34,657 bases of DNA from Bacillota bacterium (GTDB lineage: Bacteria > Bacillota > Clostridia > Christensenellales > SZUA-584). The stretch lies in the NCBI GenBank assembly GCA_023406895.1, contig JAEXTV010000022.1, positions 1-34,657 on the forward strand. Reading direction: 5' to 3'. The notes under the pieces are model-generated. The model did no database searches, was not told the origin of the DNA, and saw only the letters and a program-made list of their open reading frames with translations. The position numbers and the translations under genes were made by a program. Numbering within the stretch: position 1 is the first letter of the stretch; every line of letters starts with the position of its first letter. Positions 23,651-31,596 of the stretch are shown here, piece by piece.

Positions 23651-24262
23651 ATGTCTGAAGAAACAAAGGCCGGCGAAGTATTCGAGTCGCTGGAGACAAC
23701 TGAACAGCCGAAGAAACCTGAAGGTGTGTTTATCAAACAGGAAAAGACTGATAAACCCTATTGGTATGTCATCCACACATATTCGGGCTACGAAAACAAG
23801 GTGAAAATGAACCTTGAAAAGGCGATACAAAATCGTGGCTTTGAGGATGTTATTCTTGAAGTGAAGGTGCCGATGGAAGAGAGCATCGAAGTCAAGAACG
23901 GCAAGAAAAAGCACGTGATGAAAAAACGCTATCCCGGCTACGTGATGGTCAAGATGATTCTTGACGATGAAACGTGGTACGTGGTGAGAAACACGCGCGG
24001 TGTTACGGGATTCGTAGGCCCAGGCAGCAAACCGATTCCGCTGACCGATAAAGAAGTGCGCGCGATGGGCGTGGAGAACGTGCCGATCAAGCTCGATGTG
24101 GAAGTCGGGGAGAATGTGATGGTCACATCCGGTCCGCTCGAAAGCTTCGTTGGCGTGATCAAAGAGGTTCAGCCTGAGAAACAGAAAGTCAAGGTCGTGG
24201 TGTCTATGTTCGGCCGCGACACACTGGTCGATCTCGATTTCGTCCAGATCAAACGTATATAA
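23651..24262 (+). CDS. nusG: Transcription termination/antitermination factor NusG
   Basis: 203 residues from ATG 23651. The NGN domain starts at YWYVIHTYSGYENKVKMNLE (about 36-55) and includes PGYVMVKM; the KOW domain is VTSGPLESFVGVIKEVQPEK at about 160-179. NusG binds RNA polymerase and modulates elongation. The start is uncertain: AAGGAGG at 23601-23607 lies 43 bases before the ATG, nearer to TTG 23624 or CTG 23612, both in frame. ATG 23651 itself lacks a ribosome binding site. The N-terminal acidic extension of about 35 residues before WYVIHT is longer than usual. Confidence 0.96.
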   Translation: MSEETKAGEVFESLETTEQPKKPEGVFIKQEKTDKPYWYVIHTYSGYENKVKMNLEKAIQNRGFEDVILEVKVPMEESIEVKNGKKKHVMKKRYPGYVMVKMILDDETWYVVRNTRGVTGFVGPGSKPIPLTDKEVRAMGVENVPIKLDVEVGENVMVTSGPLESFVGVIKEVQPEKQKVKVVVSMFGRDTLVDLDFVQIKRI

Positions 24263-24346
24263 GAAGGTAACTTCTTTTAGCAAGTGGGAGGATGTCAATT
24301 TCATCATCCGCTTGTACCACATTAAAAGAAACAAGGAGGTGTAACC

Positions 24347-24772
24347 ATGGCAAAAAAGATCACTGGTTACGTCAAACTGCAGATTCCTGCAGGCAAGGCA
24401 ACGCCTGCCCCGCCGGTTGGTCCGGCTCTGGGTCAGCACGGTGTCAACATTATGGGCTTTTGTAAAGAGTTCAACGAAAAGACAGCCAAACAGGTGGGCT
24501 ACATTATCCCCATCGTCATCACGGTGTACGCGGACAGAACGTTCACGTTCATCATGAAGACGCCTCCGGCGCCCGTCCTTATCAAAAAGGCGATCGGCAT
24601 TGAAAGCGGCAGCGGCGAGCCCAACAAGAAGAAAGTGGGCAAAATCACCAAGGCGCAGATCAAAGAGATCGCGGAGACAAAGATGCCGGACCTTAACGCG
24701 GCAAACGTCGAATCGGCCATGAGCATGATTGCCGGAACGGCAAGAAGCATGGGCGTCGAAGTTGTCGACTAG
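24347..24772 (+). CDS. rplK: 50S ribosomal protein L11
   Basis: 141 residues, the family length. N-terminal KITGYVKLQIPAGKATPAPP and GPALGQHGVNIMGFCKEFN, the flexible proline-rich domain that binds translational GTPases; the C-terminal rRNA-binding domain ends in SMIAGTARSMGVEVVD. AAGGAGGTG precedes the ATG. It lies 84 bases after nusG in the standard order and binds 23S rRNA at the GTPase centre. Confidence 0.98.
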   Translation: MAKKITGYVKLQIPAGKATPAPPVGPALGQHGVNIMGFCKEFNEKTAKQVGYIIPIVITVYADRTFTFIMKTPPAPVLIKKAIGIESGSGEPNKKKVGKITKAQIKEIAETKMPDLNAANVESAMSMIAGTARSMGVEVVD

Positions 24773-24819
24773 AGAATAGTGGGAGGCTTTATAAGCCGCA
24801 TCACCACGAGGAGGATAAT

Positions 24820-25515
24820 ATGAAAAGAGGAAAGAAATATCTTGAGAGCCTGAAGGCCTACGATAAGACGATGCAGTATGAACCGATTGATGCGCTGCAG
24901 CTGTCTATCGATACGGCCAAGGCCAATTTTGATGAGACAATCGAAGCGTCGATCCGTCTCGGCGTTGACCCGCGCCATGCCGATCAGCAGGTCAGAGGTG
25001 CGCTCGTACTGCCGCACGGCACAGGCAAAACTCAGCGCGTGCTTGTTTTCGCCAAGGGCGACAGCGCCAAGGAAGCCGAAGAAGCCGGCGCGGATTATGT
25101 CGGCGGCGACGAATTCGTCGATAAAATCAAGAACGAGAACTGGTTTGAGTTCGATATCTGCGTGGCCACACCCGATATGATGGGCGTTGTCGGTAAAATC
25201 GGCCGTGTGCTCGGCCCCAAAGGCCTCATGCCGAACCCGAAATCCGGCACGGTAACCAAGGAAGTCGCAAAAGCCATTGCGGACATCAAGGCCGGTAAAG
25301 TGGAGTACCGCGTGGACAAGACGGCAATCGTGCACGTCATCATCGGGAAGAAGAGCTTTGGTAAAGAGAAACTCAGCGACAACCTTAATGCGTTGATGGA
25401 AGCGCTGATCAAAGCCAAGCCGTCTGCCGCCAAGGGCACCTACTTAAAGAGCGTGGTCGTTTCATCCACAATGGGCCCCGGAATCAAGATCAACCCGATA
25501 CGTTTTATCAGCTAG
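24820..25515 (+). CDS. rplA: 50S ribosomal protein L1
   Basis: 231 residues, the usual length. MKRGKKYLESLKAYDKTM, then DETIEASIRLGVDPRHADQQ, GKVGRVLGPKGLMPNPKSGT in the form GKIGRVLGPKGLMPNPK, and a SSTMGPGIKINP end are L1 signatures. It binds the mobile L1 stalk of 23S rRNA and in many bacteria represses its own operon. GAGGAGG precedes the ATG, 47 bases after rplK. Its stop codon abuts the -35 box of the rplJL promoter. Confidence 0.98.
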   Translation: MKRGKKYLESLKAYDKTMQYEPIDALQLSIDTAKANFDETIEASIRLGVDPRHADQQVRGALVLPHGTGKTQRVLVFAKGDSAKEAEEAGADYVGGDEFVDKIKNENWFEFDICVATPDMMGVVGKIGRVLGPKGLMPNPKSGTVTKEVAKAIADIKAGKVEYRVDKTAIVHVIIGKKSFGKEKLSDNLNALMEALIKAKPSAAKGTYLKSVVVSSTMGPGIKINPIRFIS

Positions 25516-25545
25516 TTGACAAAACGTGTTCTGTGCTGATAGAAT
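25516..25545 (+). promoter_or_regulatory. Sigma-A promoter of rplJ-rplL
   Basis: TTGACA at 25516-25521 and TAGAAT at 25540-25545 with an 18-base spacer, immediately after the rplA stop. Confidence 0.75.
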
Positions 25546-25570
25546 AACTAAGGAAAATTGAAGATCTGAA

Positions 25571-25682
25571 TTCTGCCGAAGACAACAGGTGCGGATTACC
25601 GCTTAAATTCCTGTCGAGGAGAGTTGATACGAAAAGAGACCCTTTTTTGTGCAGCTTTCCTGCGCGAAAAAGGGTTTTTGGT
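25571..25682 (+). ncRNA. Ribosomal protein L10 leader with attenuator
   Basis: CTGCCGAAGACAACAGGTG followed by TTAAATTCCTGTCGAGG is the conserved core of the L10 leader, the mRNA site bound by the L10(L12)4 complex. It is followed by a large terminator stem, with CCCTTTTT and GTGCAG (25640-25654) pairing with CTGCGC and AAAAAGGG (25660-25674), and a T run at 25675-25679. Excess L10-L12 is expected to favour termination before rplJ. Confidence 0.88.
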
Positions 25683-25709
25683 TTTAACAATGCTAAGGAG
25701 GTGAAACAT

Positions 25710-26237
25710 TTGGGAGAAAAAGCCATAGAGGCGAAGAAACAAATCGTTCTGGAGATCAAGGAAAAGATGGAGCAGAGCAAGGGCGTCATCTTTTATGATT
25801 ACAGAGGCCTGAGCGTTGAAGAAGTGACCAATCTTCGCAACCAGTTCCGTAAGGCTGGCGTTGAATATCACGTGATTAAGAACTCGATGCTCAAGCGCGC
25901 GGCGGACATGCTGGAGATAAAGGGGCTGGATAGCACATTCGCTGGCCCCACGGCCGTGGCATTCGGCATCAGCGATCCGGTTGCTCCGGCGAAGGTGCTT
26001 GTCGAATTCGTCAAGAAGGTGAAAAAGACCGAGATCAAAGCTGGTGTGCTGGGCACAAAGGTGATCGACGTCAAGGGTATTGAAGCGCTGTCTGAGCTGC
26101 CGTCTAAGGAACAGTTGATCGCACAGCTGGCCGGCACACTGCAGGCGCCCATTTCCGGTTTTGCAAGATCGCTTTCGGGCATCATCTGCAAGCTCGGGTA
26201 CGCACTGAATGCGGTTAAGGAACAAAAAGAGGCTTAA
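25710..26237 (+). CDS. rplJ: 50S ribosomal protein L10
   Basis: 175 residues from TTG 25710, 8 bases after AAGGAGG; upstream in-frame starts lie inside the leader terminator and are rejected. Signatures: AIEAKKQIVLEIKEKMEQSK, FYDYRGLSVEEVTNLRNQFR and YHVIKNSMLKRA. The C-terminal helix binds L7/L12 dimers to form the ribosomal stalk. Expression is controlled by the L10 leader just upstream. Confidence 0.97.
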   Translation: MGEKAIEAKKQIVLEIKEKMEQSKGVIFYDYRGLSVEEVTNLRNQFRKAGVEYHVIKNSMLKRAADMLEIKGLDSTFAGPTAVAFGISDPVAPAKVLVEFVKKVKKTEIKAGVLGTKVIDVKGIEALSELPSKEQLIAQLAGTLQAPISGFARSLSGIICKLGYALNAVKEQKEA

Positions 26238-26284
26238 AAAAGCCAGAATACAAAAGAATCAAAAATTTAACGGAGGATATTAAA

Positions 26285-26662
26285 ATGAGCAATCAAGAAA
26301 TATTAGAAGCCATTGAGAAGATGAGCGTACTGGAGCTTTCCGAGCTCATCAAAGCGATTGAAGACAAATTCGGCGTGAGTGCTGCGGCTCCTGTGGCTGT
26401 GGCGGCTGCCGGCCCCGCTGCTGCGGCTGCGGCTCCTGCTGAAGAAGAGAAGACCGAGTTCGACGTCGTCCTTAAGGATGCCGGCGCTGAGAAGATCAAG
26501 GTTATCAAGGTTGTCCGCGAGCTGACAGCTCTTGGCCTCAAAGAAGCAAAAGACCTCGTTGACGGCGCTCCGAGCACAGTGAAAGAAGCTGTTGCGAAGG
26601 AAGAAGCCGAAGGCATGGTTGCCAAGCTCAAAGAAGCCGGCGCAACTGCGGAACTCAAATAA
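26285..26662 (+). CDS. rplL: 50S ribosomal protein L7/L12
   Basis: 125 residues. N-terminal dimerisation region ILEAIEKMSVLELSELIKAI, an Ala/Pro hinge (residues about 37-55), and the C-terminal factor-binding domain EFDVVLKDAGAEKIKVIKVV with GLKEAKDLVDGAPSTVKEAV. It recruits elongation factors to the ribosome. CGGAGG precedes the ATG, 47 bases after rplJ. The operon ends here: a terminator follows, and rpoB is not downstream. Confidence 0.98.
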   Translation: MSNQEILEAIEKMSVLELSELIKAIEDKFGVSAAAPVAVAAAGPAAAAAAPAEEEKTEFDVVLKDAGAEKIKVIKVVRELTALGLKEAKDLVDGAPSTVKEAVAKEEAEGMVAKLKEAGATAELK

Positions 26663-26670
26663 GTTATCGC

Positions 26671-26728
26671 GAATACAAAAAAGTCTCTTGCGGGGCAGCC
26701 CACAGGAGACTTTTTCTTTTTTGTATTC
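26671..26728. terminator. Bidirectional terminator between rplL and the ABC exporter operon
   Basis: Inner stem AAAAAGTCTC/GGAGACTTTTT and outer stem GAATACAAAAAA/TTTTTTGTATTC, with T runs on both strands. It serves rplL and the convergent permease gene. Confidence 0.88.
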
Positions 26729-26743
26729 TGAATGCGTGCAGAG

Positions 26744-27487
26744 CTATTCCCACTTGAAAAAGTGGATTGAGATGACGATGCAGACAACAGCAAGCGCAGC
26801 CATCACGATGATGGGGAGAAGCGAAGCTTGAACGGGCAAATTCAGCAATGCGGCTTTCAAAAGCTTAATCCCTTGCGCCATCGGCAGAAAATCGGCTGCT
26901 TTTTGAAGTGCGGCAGGCATGGCCTCATACGGCAGGGTTGCACCCGAAAAAATCAGCATCGGAAAATACAGAAGGCTGGCTGCAATCCCCGCTGTTTTTA
27001 CATTGGGCGAAAGCCCGCCAACCAATAAGCCTATGCTGAACATTGACAGCAGCACCAGCAAGTAAGCACCCAAAAATGCAAGCAGCGACCCATGGAACTG
27101 AAGGCCAAACATTATTGATGCGCAAAGGAAAACCAGAAGCAGAGATACGATTGCATAGAACGTATAAATAAAAAATTGAACGGCCAATATGAGCGCCGGG
27201 CTGATCGGGGTGACCTTGTAGCGCTTAAGTATTTTTTTGCTGCGATAATCAGAAATCACCAAAGGGAGCCCCATTAAGCCGCCCGCGCAGATCGGTATTG
27301 AAGCCACAGCCCCGAAAGACAATTCTAAAAATGTGTACGATGCGCCCTCAAAGGCGGGTTGACTTCCGTAAATAATTCCGAGAATGATCATCACAACGAC
27401 AGGCATACAAATTGCGAAGATAAGCATATCCATCCCGCGGAGAGACAGCTTGCTTTCGGTGATTAAAAGTGTTTTAAATGCTTTCAT
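26744..27487 (-). CDS. ABC transporter permease (ABC-2 type)
   Basis: 247 residues from ATG 27487, 9 bases after AGGAGG. Six hydrophobic segments are visible, including ICMPVVVMIILGIIYGS and LLYFPMLIFSGATLPYEAMP, the latter typical of ABC-2 exporters near the fifth helix; the end carries MAQGIKLLKAALL. Its start lies 14 bases inside the end of the ATPase gene, so it is coupled. The pair probably exports a drug, peptide or lipid-like compound; substrate unknown. Confidence 0.9.
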   Translation of the reverse strand: MKAFKTLLITESKLSLRGMDMLIFAICMPVVVMIILGIIYGSQPAFEGASYTFLELSFGAVASIPICAGGLMGLPLVISDYRSKKILKRYKVTPISPALILAVQFFIYTFYAIVSLLLVFLCASIMFGLQFHGSLLAFLGAYLLVLLSMFSIGLLVGGLSPNVKTAGIAASLLYFPMLIFSGATLPYEAMPAALQKAADFLPMAQGIKLLKAALLNLPVQASLLPIIVMAALAVVCIVISIHFFKWE

Positions 27488-28208
27488 TCTCAGTTTCCTC
27501 CTCGTCTGAATACCAAAGATACGCATCTTCAAATTTATCAAAGGGGCTGGCGGCGATCGCCTCCTGCACCGTTCCATGAAAAACGCATTCTCCTTTTTTA
27601 AGTATCATGATCCTGTCGCACAGATATTCCACCTCGTCCATAAAGTGAGAGGTGAGTAAAATGCCGAGCCCATTATCTTTTAAGAAGGCAAGGCGCTTCC
27701 ACAAATCCCGCCGCGCCCTTGCATCAAGCCCCGTGGTCAATTCATCCAGGAATAATACCTCCGGGTTGGGAATCAACGCAAGGACAATAAACAGACGCTG
27801 TTTCTCGCCGCCCGAGAGCTCACAGACGAAGCTTTTGTGCTTGCCTGCAAGCCCGAATTGATTGAGTAAGCTTGCATAGTCTTGAGGCGATCTGTAGAGC
27901 GACATCGTGACTTCGCACAACTCTGACACACTGATCTTGTCCGGATAATTCGATTCCTGAAACTGGACGCCGACCCTTTCAAACACATCTTTTCTGTTCT
28001 TATAAGGCTGCATACCCAAAATGGTTGCCGTGCCGCTGTCCGGCTTTTTGGTACCTAAGATGCACTCGACGGTTGTGCTTTTCCCCGCTCCGTTCGCGCC
28101 CAACAAGCCGAAAATTTCGCCGCGGCCAACCGTAAAGCTGATTCTGTTGACAGCTTGAACGTCAGCATACGACTTGCTCAGGTTTTCAACTGTAATGAGA
28201 GTATCCAC
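27474..28208 (-). CDS. ABC transporter ATP-binding protein (exporter type)
   Basis: 244 residues from GTG 28208. Walker A GANGAGKST, Q-loop region GVQFQESNYPDKISV, signature LSGGEKQR, Walker B EVLFLDELTTGLD and switch His in TSHFMDEVE. It belongs to the CcmA/BcrA group that pairs with ABC-2 permeases. AAGGAGG lies 12 bases before the start. The promoter at 28248-28253 carries the same operator as the MerR gene upstream. Confidence 0.93.
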   Translation of the reverse strand: MDTLITVENLSKSYADVQAVNRISFTVGRGEIFGLLGANGAGKSTTVECILGTKKPDSGTATILGMQPYKNRKDVFERVGVQFQESNYPDKISVSELCEVTMSLYRSPQDYASLLNQFGLAGKHKSFVCELSGGEKQRLFIVLALIPNPEVLFLDELTTGLDARARRDLWKRLAFLKDNGLGILLTSHFMDEVEYLCDRIMILKKGECVFHGTVQEAIAASPFDKFEDAYLWYSDEEETENESI

Positions 28209-28247
28209 GCGGTCATTTTCCTCCTTGTGTGTTGTTTGATTGAAACA

Positions 28248-28291
28248 ACAATAGCACCTAAGAAAAGCATGGTGTTAAAGTGGAGGGTTTG
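28248..28291 (-). promoter_or_regulatory. Promoter and operator of the ABC exporter operon
   Basis: On the minus strand, CAAACCCTCCACTTTAACAC (28291 downward, ending in ACC at 28271) is followed after 17 bases by a TATTGT -10 box (28248-28253). The same sequence and spacing occur before the MerR gene. Confidence 0.6.
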
Positions 28292-29032
28292 TCAGAAATA
28301 CTTTTTTATTTGATTGAGATATGAGAGAAAGAGGTGCGCGTTTTCTTCGGCGTCATACAAAGAGGTGAGAAGTCTGTCGCATACCGAAATCACATCGCTG
28401 TCCATACCGGGCGAATCAATCGCTTCGCGAATGTCTGCCTGGGGATTATCTGATAAAATCGTCAGCATGCGCAGAATCGATGACAGCGAGTAGTTCGCGC
28501 ACCGCAGTGACCGTATGATTTTTAAGCGACGAATATCCTCGCCGGTATAAACGCGATAGCCGTTTTGCTTGCGTTTAACGGTTAAAAGGCCATTCATTTC
28601 CCAGTTTCTTAACGTGTCCATGGATATTTCCAAATGCTCAGCCGTTTCTTTTCGGGATAGCAAAGCATTGTTTGATTCCGAGGCTTTGCCTGTCAGCAAG
28701 TCTTGCGCAATGCGTATGGCTTCTTCGGCGTTGGCGCGCTCTTTTTTAATTTTCCGTAAATAAAGATCAGCCAAACGAATGGCTTCGTCGATATGGCCTG
28801 AAGCGGCGTCTTTGATGATTTGAATCACGAGTTTACGCAGCCCGTTTTGCATCACCTCTATACGAAGGGCGGTGCGAACGAGCTTCAGCTGTTCCACATG
28901 CAGATCGGTAAAAACACGGTAACCGTTTGGCTGGCGTGCGGGTTTGGAAATAAAGCCGATTTGTTCGTAAAGCCGGACTGTATTCGGGTGAATACCGATT
29001 TTATGTGCGATTTGCGTGGTTTTGTAGTTCAT
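28292..29032 (-). CDS. MerR-family regulator with two MerR-type HTH domains
   Basis: 246 residues from ATG 29032 after AAGGACGGTGA. First HTH: TTQIAHKIGIHPNTVRLYEQ then IGFISKPARQPNGYRVFT (about 4-42). Second: SRKETAEHLEISMDTLRNWE then NGLLTVKRKQNGYRVYT (about 128-165). Both keep the R-x-Y/W-E and NGYR wing motifs. The C-terminus (about 200-246) is helical. Two MerR HTH domains in one chain are unusual; the chain might bind DNA as a pseudo-dimer. The shared operator upstream of it and of the ABC operon suggests autoregulation and exporter control. Confidence 0.87.
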   Translation of the reverse strand: MNYKTTQIAHKIGIHPNTVRLYEQIGFISKPARQPNGYRVFTDLHVEQLKLVRTALRIEVMQNGLRKLVIQIIKDAASGHIDEAIRLADLYLRKIKKERANAEEAIRIAQDLLTGKASESNNALLSRKETAEHLEISMDTLRNWEMNGLLTVKRKQNGYRVYTGEDIRRLKIIRSLRCANYSLSSILRMLTILSDNPQADIREAIDSPGMDSDVISVCDRLLTSLYDAEENAHLFLSYLNQIKKYF

Positions 29033-29057
29033 TGACTCACCGTCCTTATGATTCAAG

Positions 29058-29101
29058 ATTATATCACAAGCGCAAAGTCTGGTGAATAAATGGAGGGTTT
29101 G
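29058..29101 (-). promoter_or_regulatory. Promoter and operator of the MerR regulator gene
   Basis: On the minus strand, CAAACCCTCCATTTATTCAC (29101 downward, ending in ACC at 29081) precedes a TATAAT box (29058-29063) by 17 bases. It agrees with the exporter promoter in sequence and spacing. Confidence 0.65.
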
Positions 29102-29240
29102 GTGATGCTTAATGCAATGAAGCATAACAACGTTATCCTGAGAAAAGCAGAGCGGTGCACCGGATAAGAGGGTGTCGATTCGCAAGCCCATTTTCTGTTT
29201 CGGCGCACCGGTATTGTCTTAAAGAAAGCCAAATAAAAAG

Positions 29241-29474
29241 TCACGACCGCTTGTTTCTAATCTCCTTCTGCCATGCCCATTTTTTGCAGTTCGGGCATTT
29301 GAGCAGCCGGTGAGGACTGATTAAATCTTTCAACACGGAAATAGAAAACGTATGGCCGCAGTGTTTGCAGATATACGAATGCGTTCGGGCGTGCCATATC
29401 ACAAGCGGCAATACAATGACGCATCCGGCAAGCACAGCGCCGAGAAAATATAATATTTTAGTCATAAACGCCAT
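29241..29474 (-). CDS. Small membrane protein with zinc-ribbon
   Basis: 77 residues from ATG 29474, 6 bases after GGAG. One membrane helix (ILYFLGAVLAGCVIVLPLVI, residues about 6-25) is followed by a zinc-ribbon: CKHCGHTF and LKCPNCKKW, four cysteines in two CxxC pairs, and a basic tail. It is probably anchored with the ribbon in the cytoplasm. Function unknown. Confidence 0.72.
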   Translation of the reverse strand: MAFMTKILYFLGAVLAGCVIVLPLVIWHARTHSYICKHCGHTFSISVLKDLISPHRLLKCPNCKKWAWQKEIRNKRS

Positions 29475-29657
29475 TTTATTCTCCGTTGCGGTGTATGAGA
29501 TCGCTTCTCTCATCATACAACATTCTTGGGATTAAAGAAAAGCCCTTAGGCTACAGCCTATCATCATTATGATCAATATATGACGGTATGGAGGATTGGA
29601 CAGCGAAACCGTTTTGGGTTAAAATAGCTTCATATACTGTGTCATTAAGAGGAATTT

Positions 29658-30170
29658 ATGACAATTACCGAAGCCGTCAAACAGTGTGAGGAGTCCGGCC
29701 TTGCCGGCTGGGCGCTCGTGGAATACGCGCAAAAGCTTGTCGCCGCGAACATGACATATTCCTATTCCAACTCACTTGATATGCCCGAAGCGGCGTTTGA
29801 GGAGGGGAGAGGCTACTGCTGGCATCAGGCCAGCGCGCTTAATATGATATTAAACGCGCTGAAGCTCGACAGCCGTCTCGTGCACGCGGTTCGCAATCAG
29901 TTTCAGGGGAAGGTATTTGAAGGCGTGACACTGCCGCCTTTTGTATCCGGCCATGTATGGTGCCGCGTGAGAATTGGCGGGGAGGAGAAGGACGTCTGCC
30001 CCGGCCGAAAAGAAAACAGCCCCGGCGTGCTGCATTTTACGCCGCTGTCAAAAGTGAAGGAATGGGGCATAGTCATCGCGTGGTTCTCATATTGGGGCTC
30101 GGCGCTTGTCAACAAAACAAGGCTAAGAAAGATCAACAAGAAGAAGCGGGAGATGGGACTGCCGGTATGA
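29658..30170 (+). CDS. Cytoplasmic transglutaminase-like superfamily protein
   Basis: 170 residues without signal peptide. The catalytic triad is visible: Cys in GRGYCWHQASALNMILNAL, His in SGHVWCRVRI and Asp in EEKDVCPG. The fold is the Cys-protease/transglutaminase type, shorter than eukaryotic enzymes. AAGAGGAATTT precedes the ATG. It ends in an ATGA overlap with a small Cys-rich protein gene, which suggests the two are made together. Confidence 0.82.
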   Translation: MTITEAVKQCEESGLAGWALVEYAQKLVAANMTYSYSNSLDMPEAAFEEGRGYCWHQASALNMILNALKLDSRLVHAVRNQFQGKVFEGVTLPPFVSGHVWCRVRIGGEEKDVCPGRKENSPGVLHFTPLSKVKEWGIVIAWFSYWGSALVNKTRLRKINKKKREMGLPV

Positions 30171-30307
30171 AAAGTAGACCGATCAAAGAAAAATGGAATC
30201 CCGAAACCTGCCCGTGCAAAAAGAAAAGCTGCCCGCGCTATAAAAAGTGCGACGAGTGCAAGGCATACCACGGCGCGACGGGCACGTTACCTTACTGCGA
30301 GCGCTAA
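30167..30307 (+). CDS. Small cysteine-rich protein
   Basis: 46 residues with six cysteines: ETCPCKKKSCPRYKKCDECK and a late YCER. The pattern C-x-C-x4-C-x5-C-x2-C suggests a metal-binding knuckle. It is very basic in the middle. Translationally coupled to the transglutaminase-like gene by an ATGA overlap. No family named with confidence; it could be a partner or substrate of the upstream enzyme. Confidence 0.68.
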   Translation: MKSRPIKEKWNPETCPCKKKSCPRYKKCDECKAYHGATGTLPYCER

Positions 30308-30420
30308 CTGCTGGCATTTGAAAAGACCATTGCTTTTTCGCCCATCAATGATTTCTGATGCATCAGTATGCAGCTTGATTTCTCTGTCACTTGTTTATGC
30401 ATTCCATCGGCGCAGTCGGG

Positions 30421-30549
30421 AGGAGAAAGACGTGACGGCGAAGCGGAATGCATCCCATGGCAAAACGCTTTAATATGAGTTTTCAGTCCACTGCGCAGTC
30501 GATCACTTATGCTTCGTCAGATGACATATGTATCATTTTTGACACCCTG
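30421..30549 (-). repeat. Dispersed intergenic repeat, copy A (inverted relative to 34249)
   Basis: Read on the minus strand, CAGGGTGTCAAAAATG, ATGTCATCTGACGAAGCA, TGATCGACTGCGCAGTGG followed by ACTGAAA, TTAAAGCGTTTT and CATGGGATGC occur in the same order as in 34249-34380. A perfect inverted repeat ATGCATTCC/GGAATGCAT (30397-30405, 30445-30453) lies at its border. The interval 30308-30693 holds no gene. Confidence 0.75.
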
Positions 30550-30693
30550 CAATACCGGTTAAATCAGTATCGCATGCTGCGCATTTCATAAAGTTAGCGG
30601 TTCATATAATTTATGAACGAACCGTAAATATGCGTATTGCAGCAATTGTTAAAATGAGCGGTGCATGGTAATATTAGTCCTTGGGAGACGGTT

Positions 30694-31596
30694 ATGTTTG
30701 GATATGTGCAGCCTTTAAAGCCCGAGCTCAAGGTGAAGGAATACGAAGCCTTTAAAGGCTATTACTGCGGTCTGTGCAAAGCCATAGGAGAAAACTATAC
30801 ACACGGCGCGCGATTTATGCTAAACTACGATTGCGCTGTGCTTTTGTTGTTGTTGTCGTCCATGAGCGACGACATTCCAGAGGTCAAAAAAGAAACATGT
30901 ATCGCGAACCCGATTAAAAAGAAGATCATCGTACGCGCGAAGCAGGCCGAATACGCGGCAGCGGTGAATGTGATACTCGGATACGCCAAAATTAAGGATG
31001 CCGTGGCAGACGAAAAAAAGCTGACGGCTCGCATACTCTCTCTGCTGTACCGGGGTGTGGGCAAAAAGGCAAGCAAGCGGCACGAGGCACTTGCGGCGGA
31101 GTTTGCGGCAAGGCTGGCCGCGCTCAGTGCGCTCGAGAAGCAGCGCTGCGGGGATATCGACGCGGTGGCGGACGAGTTTGCGAAGTTGCTGGCTGCCGTG
31201 TTTTCCGAGGCACCGTTTGACTTTGTGGATGAAGCGGCAAAAAGGGTGCTGTGGCACTTCGGGTATAACCTCGGCCGATGGATATACATCGCTGACGCTG
31301 TCAGCGACATTGAAAAAGACCATAAAACAGGCAGCTACAACGTGTATCTGCAGCGCGAATACACGGATGTGGCGGCGCTGAGGGAAAGCATACGCGAACA
31401 GGCTGCGTTTAACCTGAACATGTCGCTCGCGGAAGCTGTGAATGCCTACGAGCTGCTCAATATCAAAAGGGACAAGCCGCTGATTGATAACATCATGTAT
31501 CTGGGGCTTGCGAAAAAAACGGAAGACATATTGAAAGGGGATACCAATGGATCCTTACAAAGTACTGGGGGTCAGTCCGAACGCGACGGACGCTGA
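30694..31596 (+). CDS. DUF5685 family protein
   Basis: 300 residues from ATG 30694 after GGGAGA; an earlier in-frame ATG at 30661 lacks a ribosome binding site. It opens MFGYVQPLKPELKVKEYEAF and YYCGLCKAIGENYTHGARFM, the typical N-terminus of DUF5685 proteins of Clostridia. The rest is mostly helical, with ILWHFGYNLGRWIYIADAV seen as VLWHFGYNLGRWIYIADA and DIEKDHKTGSYNVY, a metal-like D-x-x-K-D pattern. Function unknown. Its 3' end overlaps the J-domain gene by 50 bases, a conserved-looking linkage that suggests joint function. Confidence 0.82.
   Translation: MFGYVQPLKPELKVKEYEAFKGYYCGLCKAIGENYTHGARFMLNYDCAVLLLLLSSMSDDIPEVKKETCIANPIKKKIIVRAKQAEYAAAVNVILGYAKIKDAVADEKKLTARILSLLYRGVGKKASKRHEALAAEFAARLAALSALEKQRCGDIDAVADEFAKLLAAVFSEAPFDFVDEAAKRVLWHFGYNLGRWIYIADAVSDIEKDHKTGSYNVYLQREYTDVAALRESIREQAAFNLNMSLAEAVNAYELLNIKRDKPLIDNIMYLGLAKKTEDILKGDTNGSLQSTGGQSERDGR

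Noticed and set aside
23306..24439. Long minus-strand ORF of 377 codons opposite nusG and rplK
   Set aside because: It is the antisense shadow of secE, nusG and the rplK start, His/Phe-rich without any motif, and has no ribosome binding site.
26293..26793. Minus-strand ORF opposite rplL
   Set aside because: Ala/Ser-rich shadow of the L7/L12 hinge; spans the terminator.
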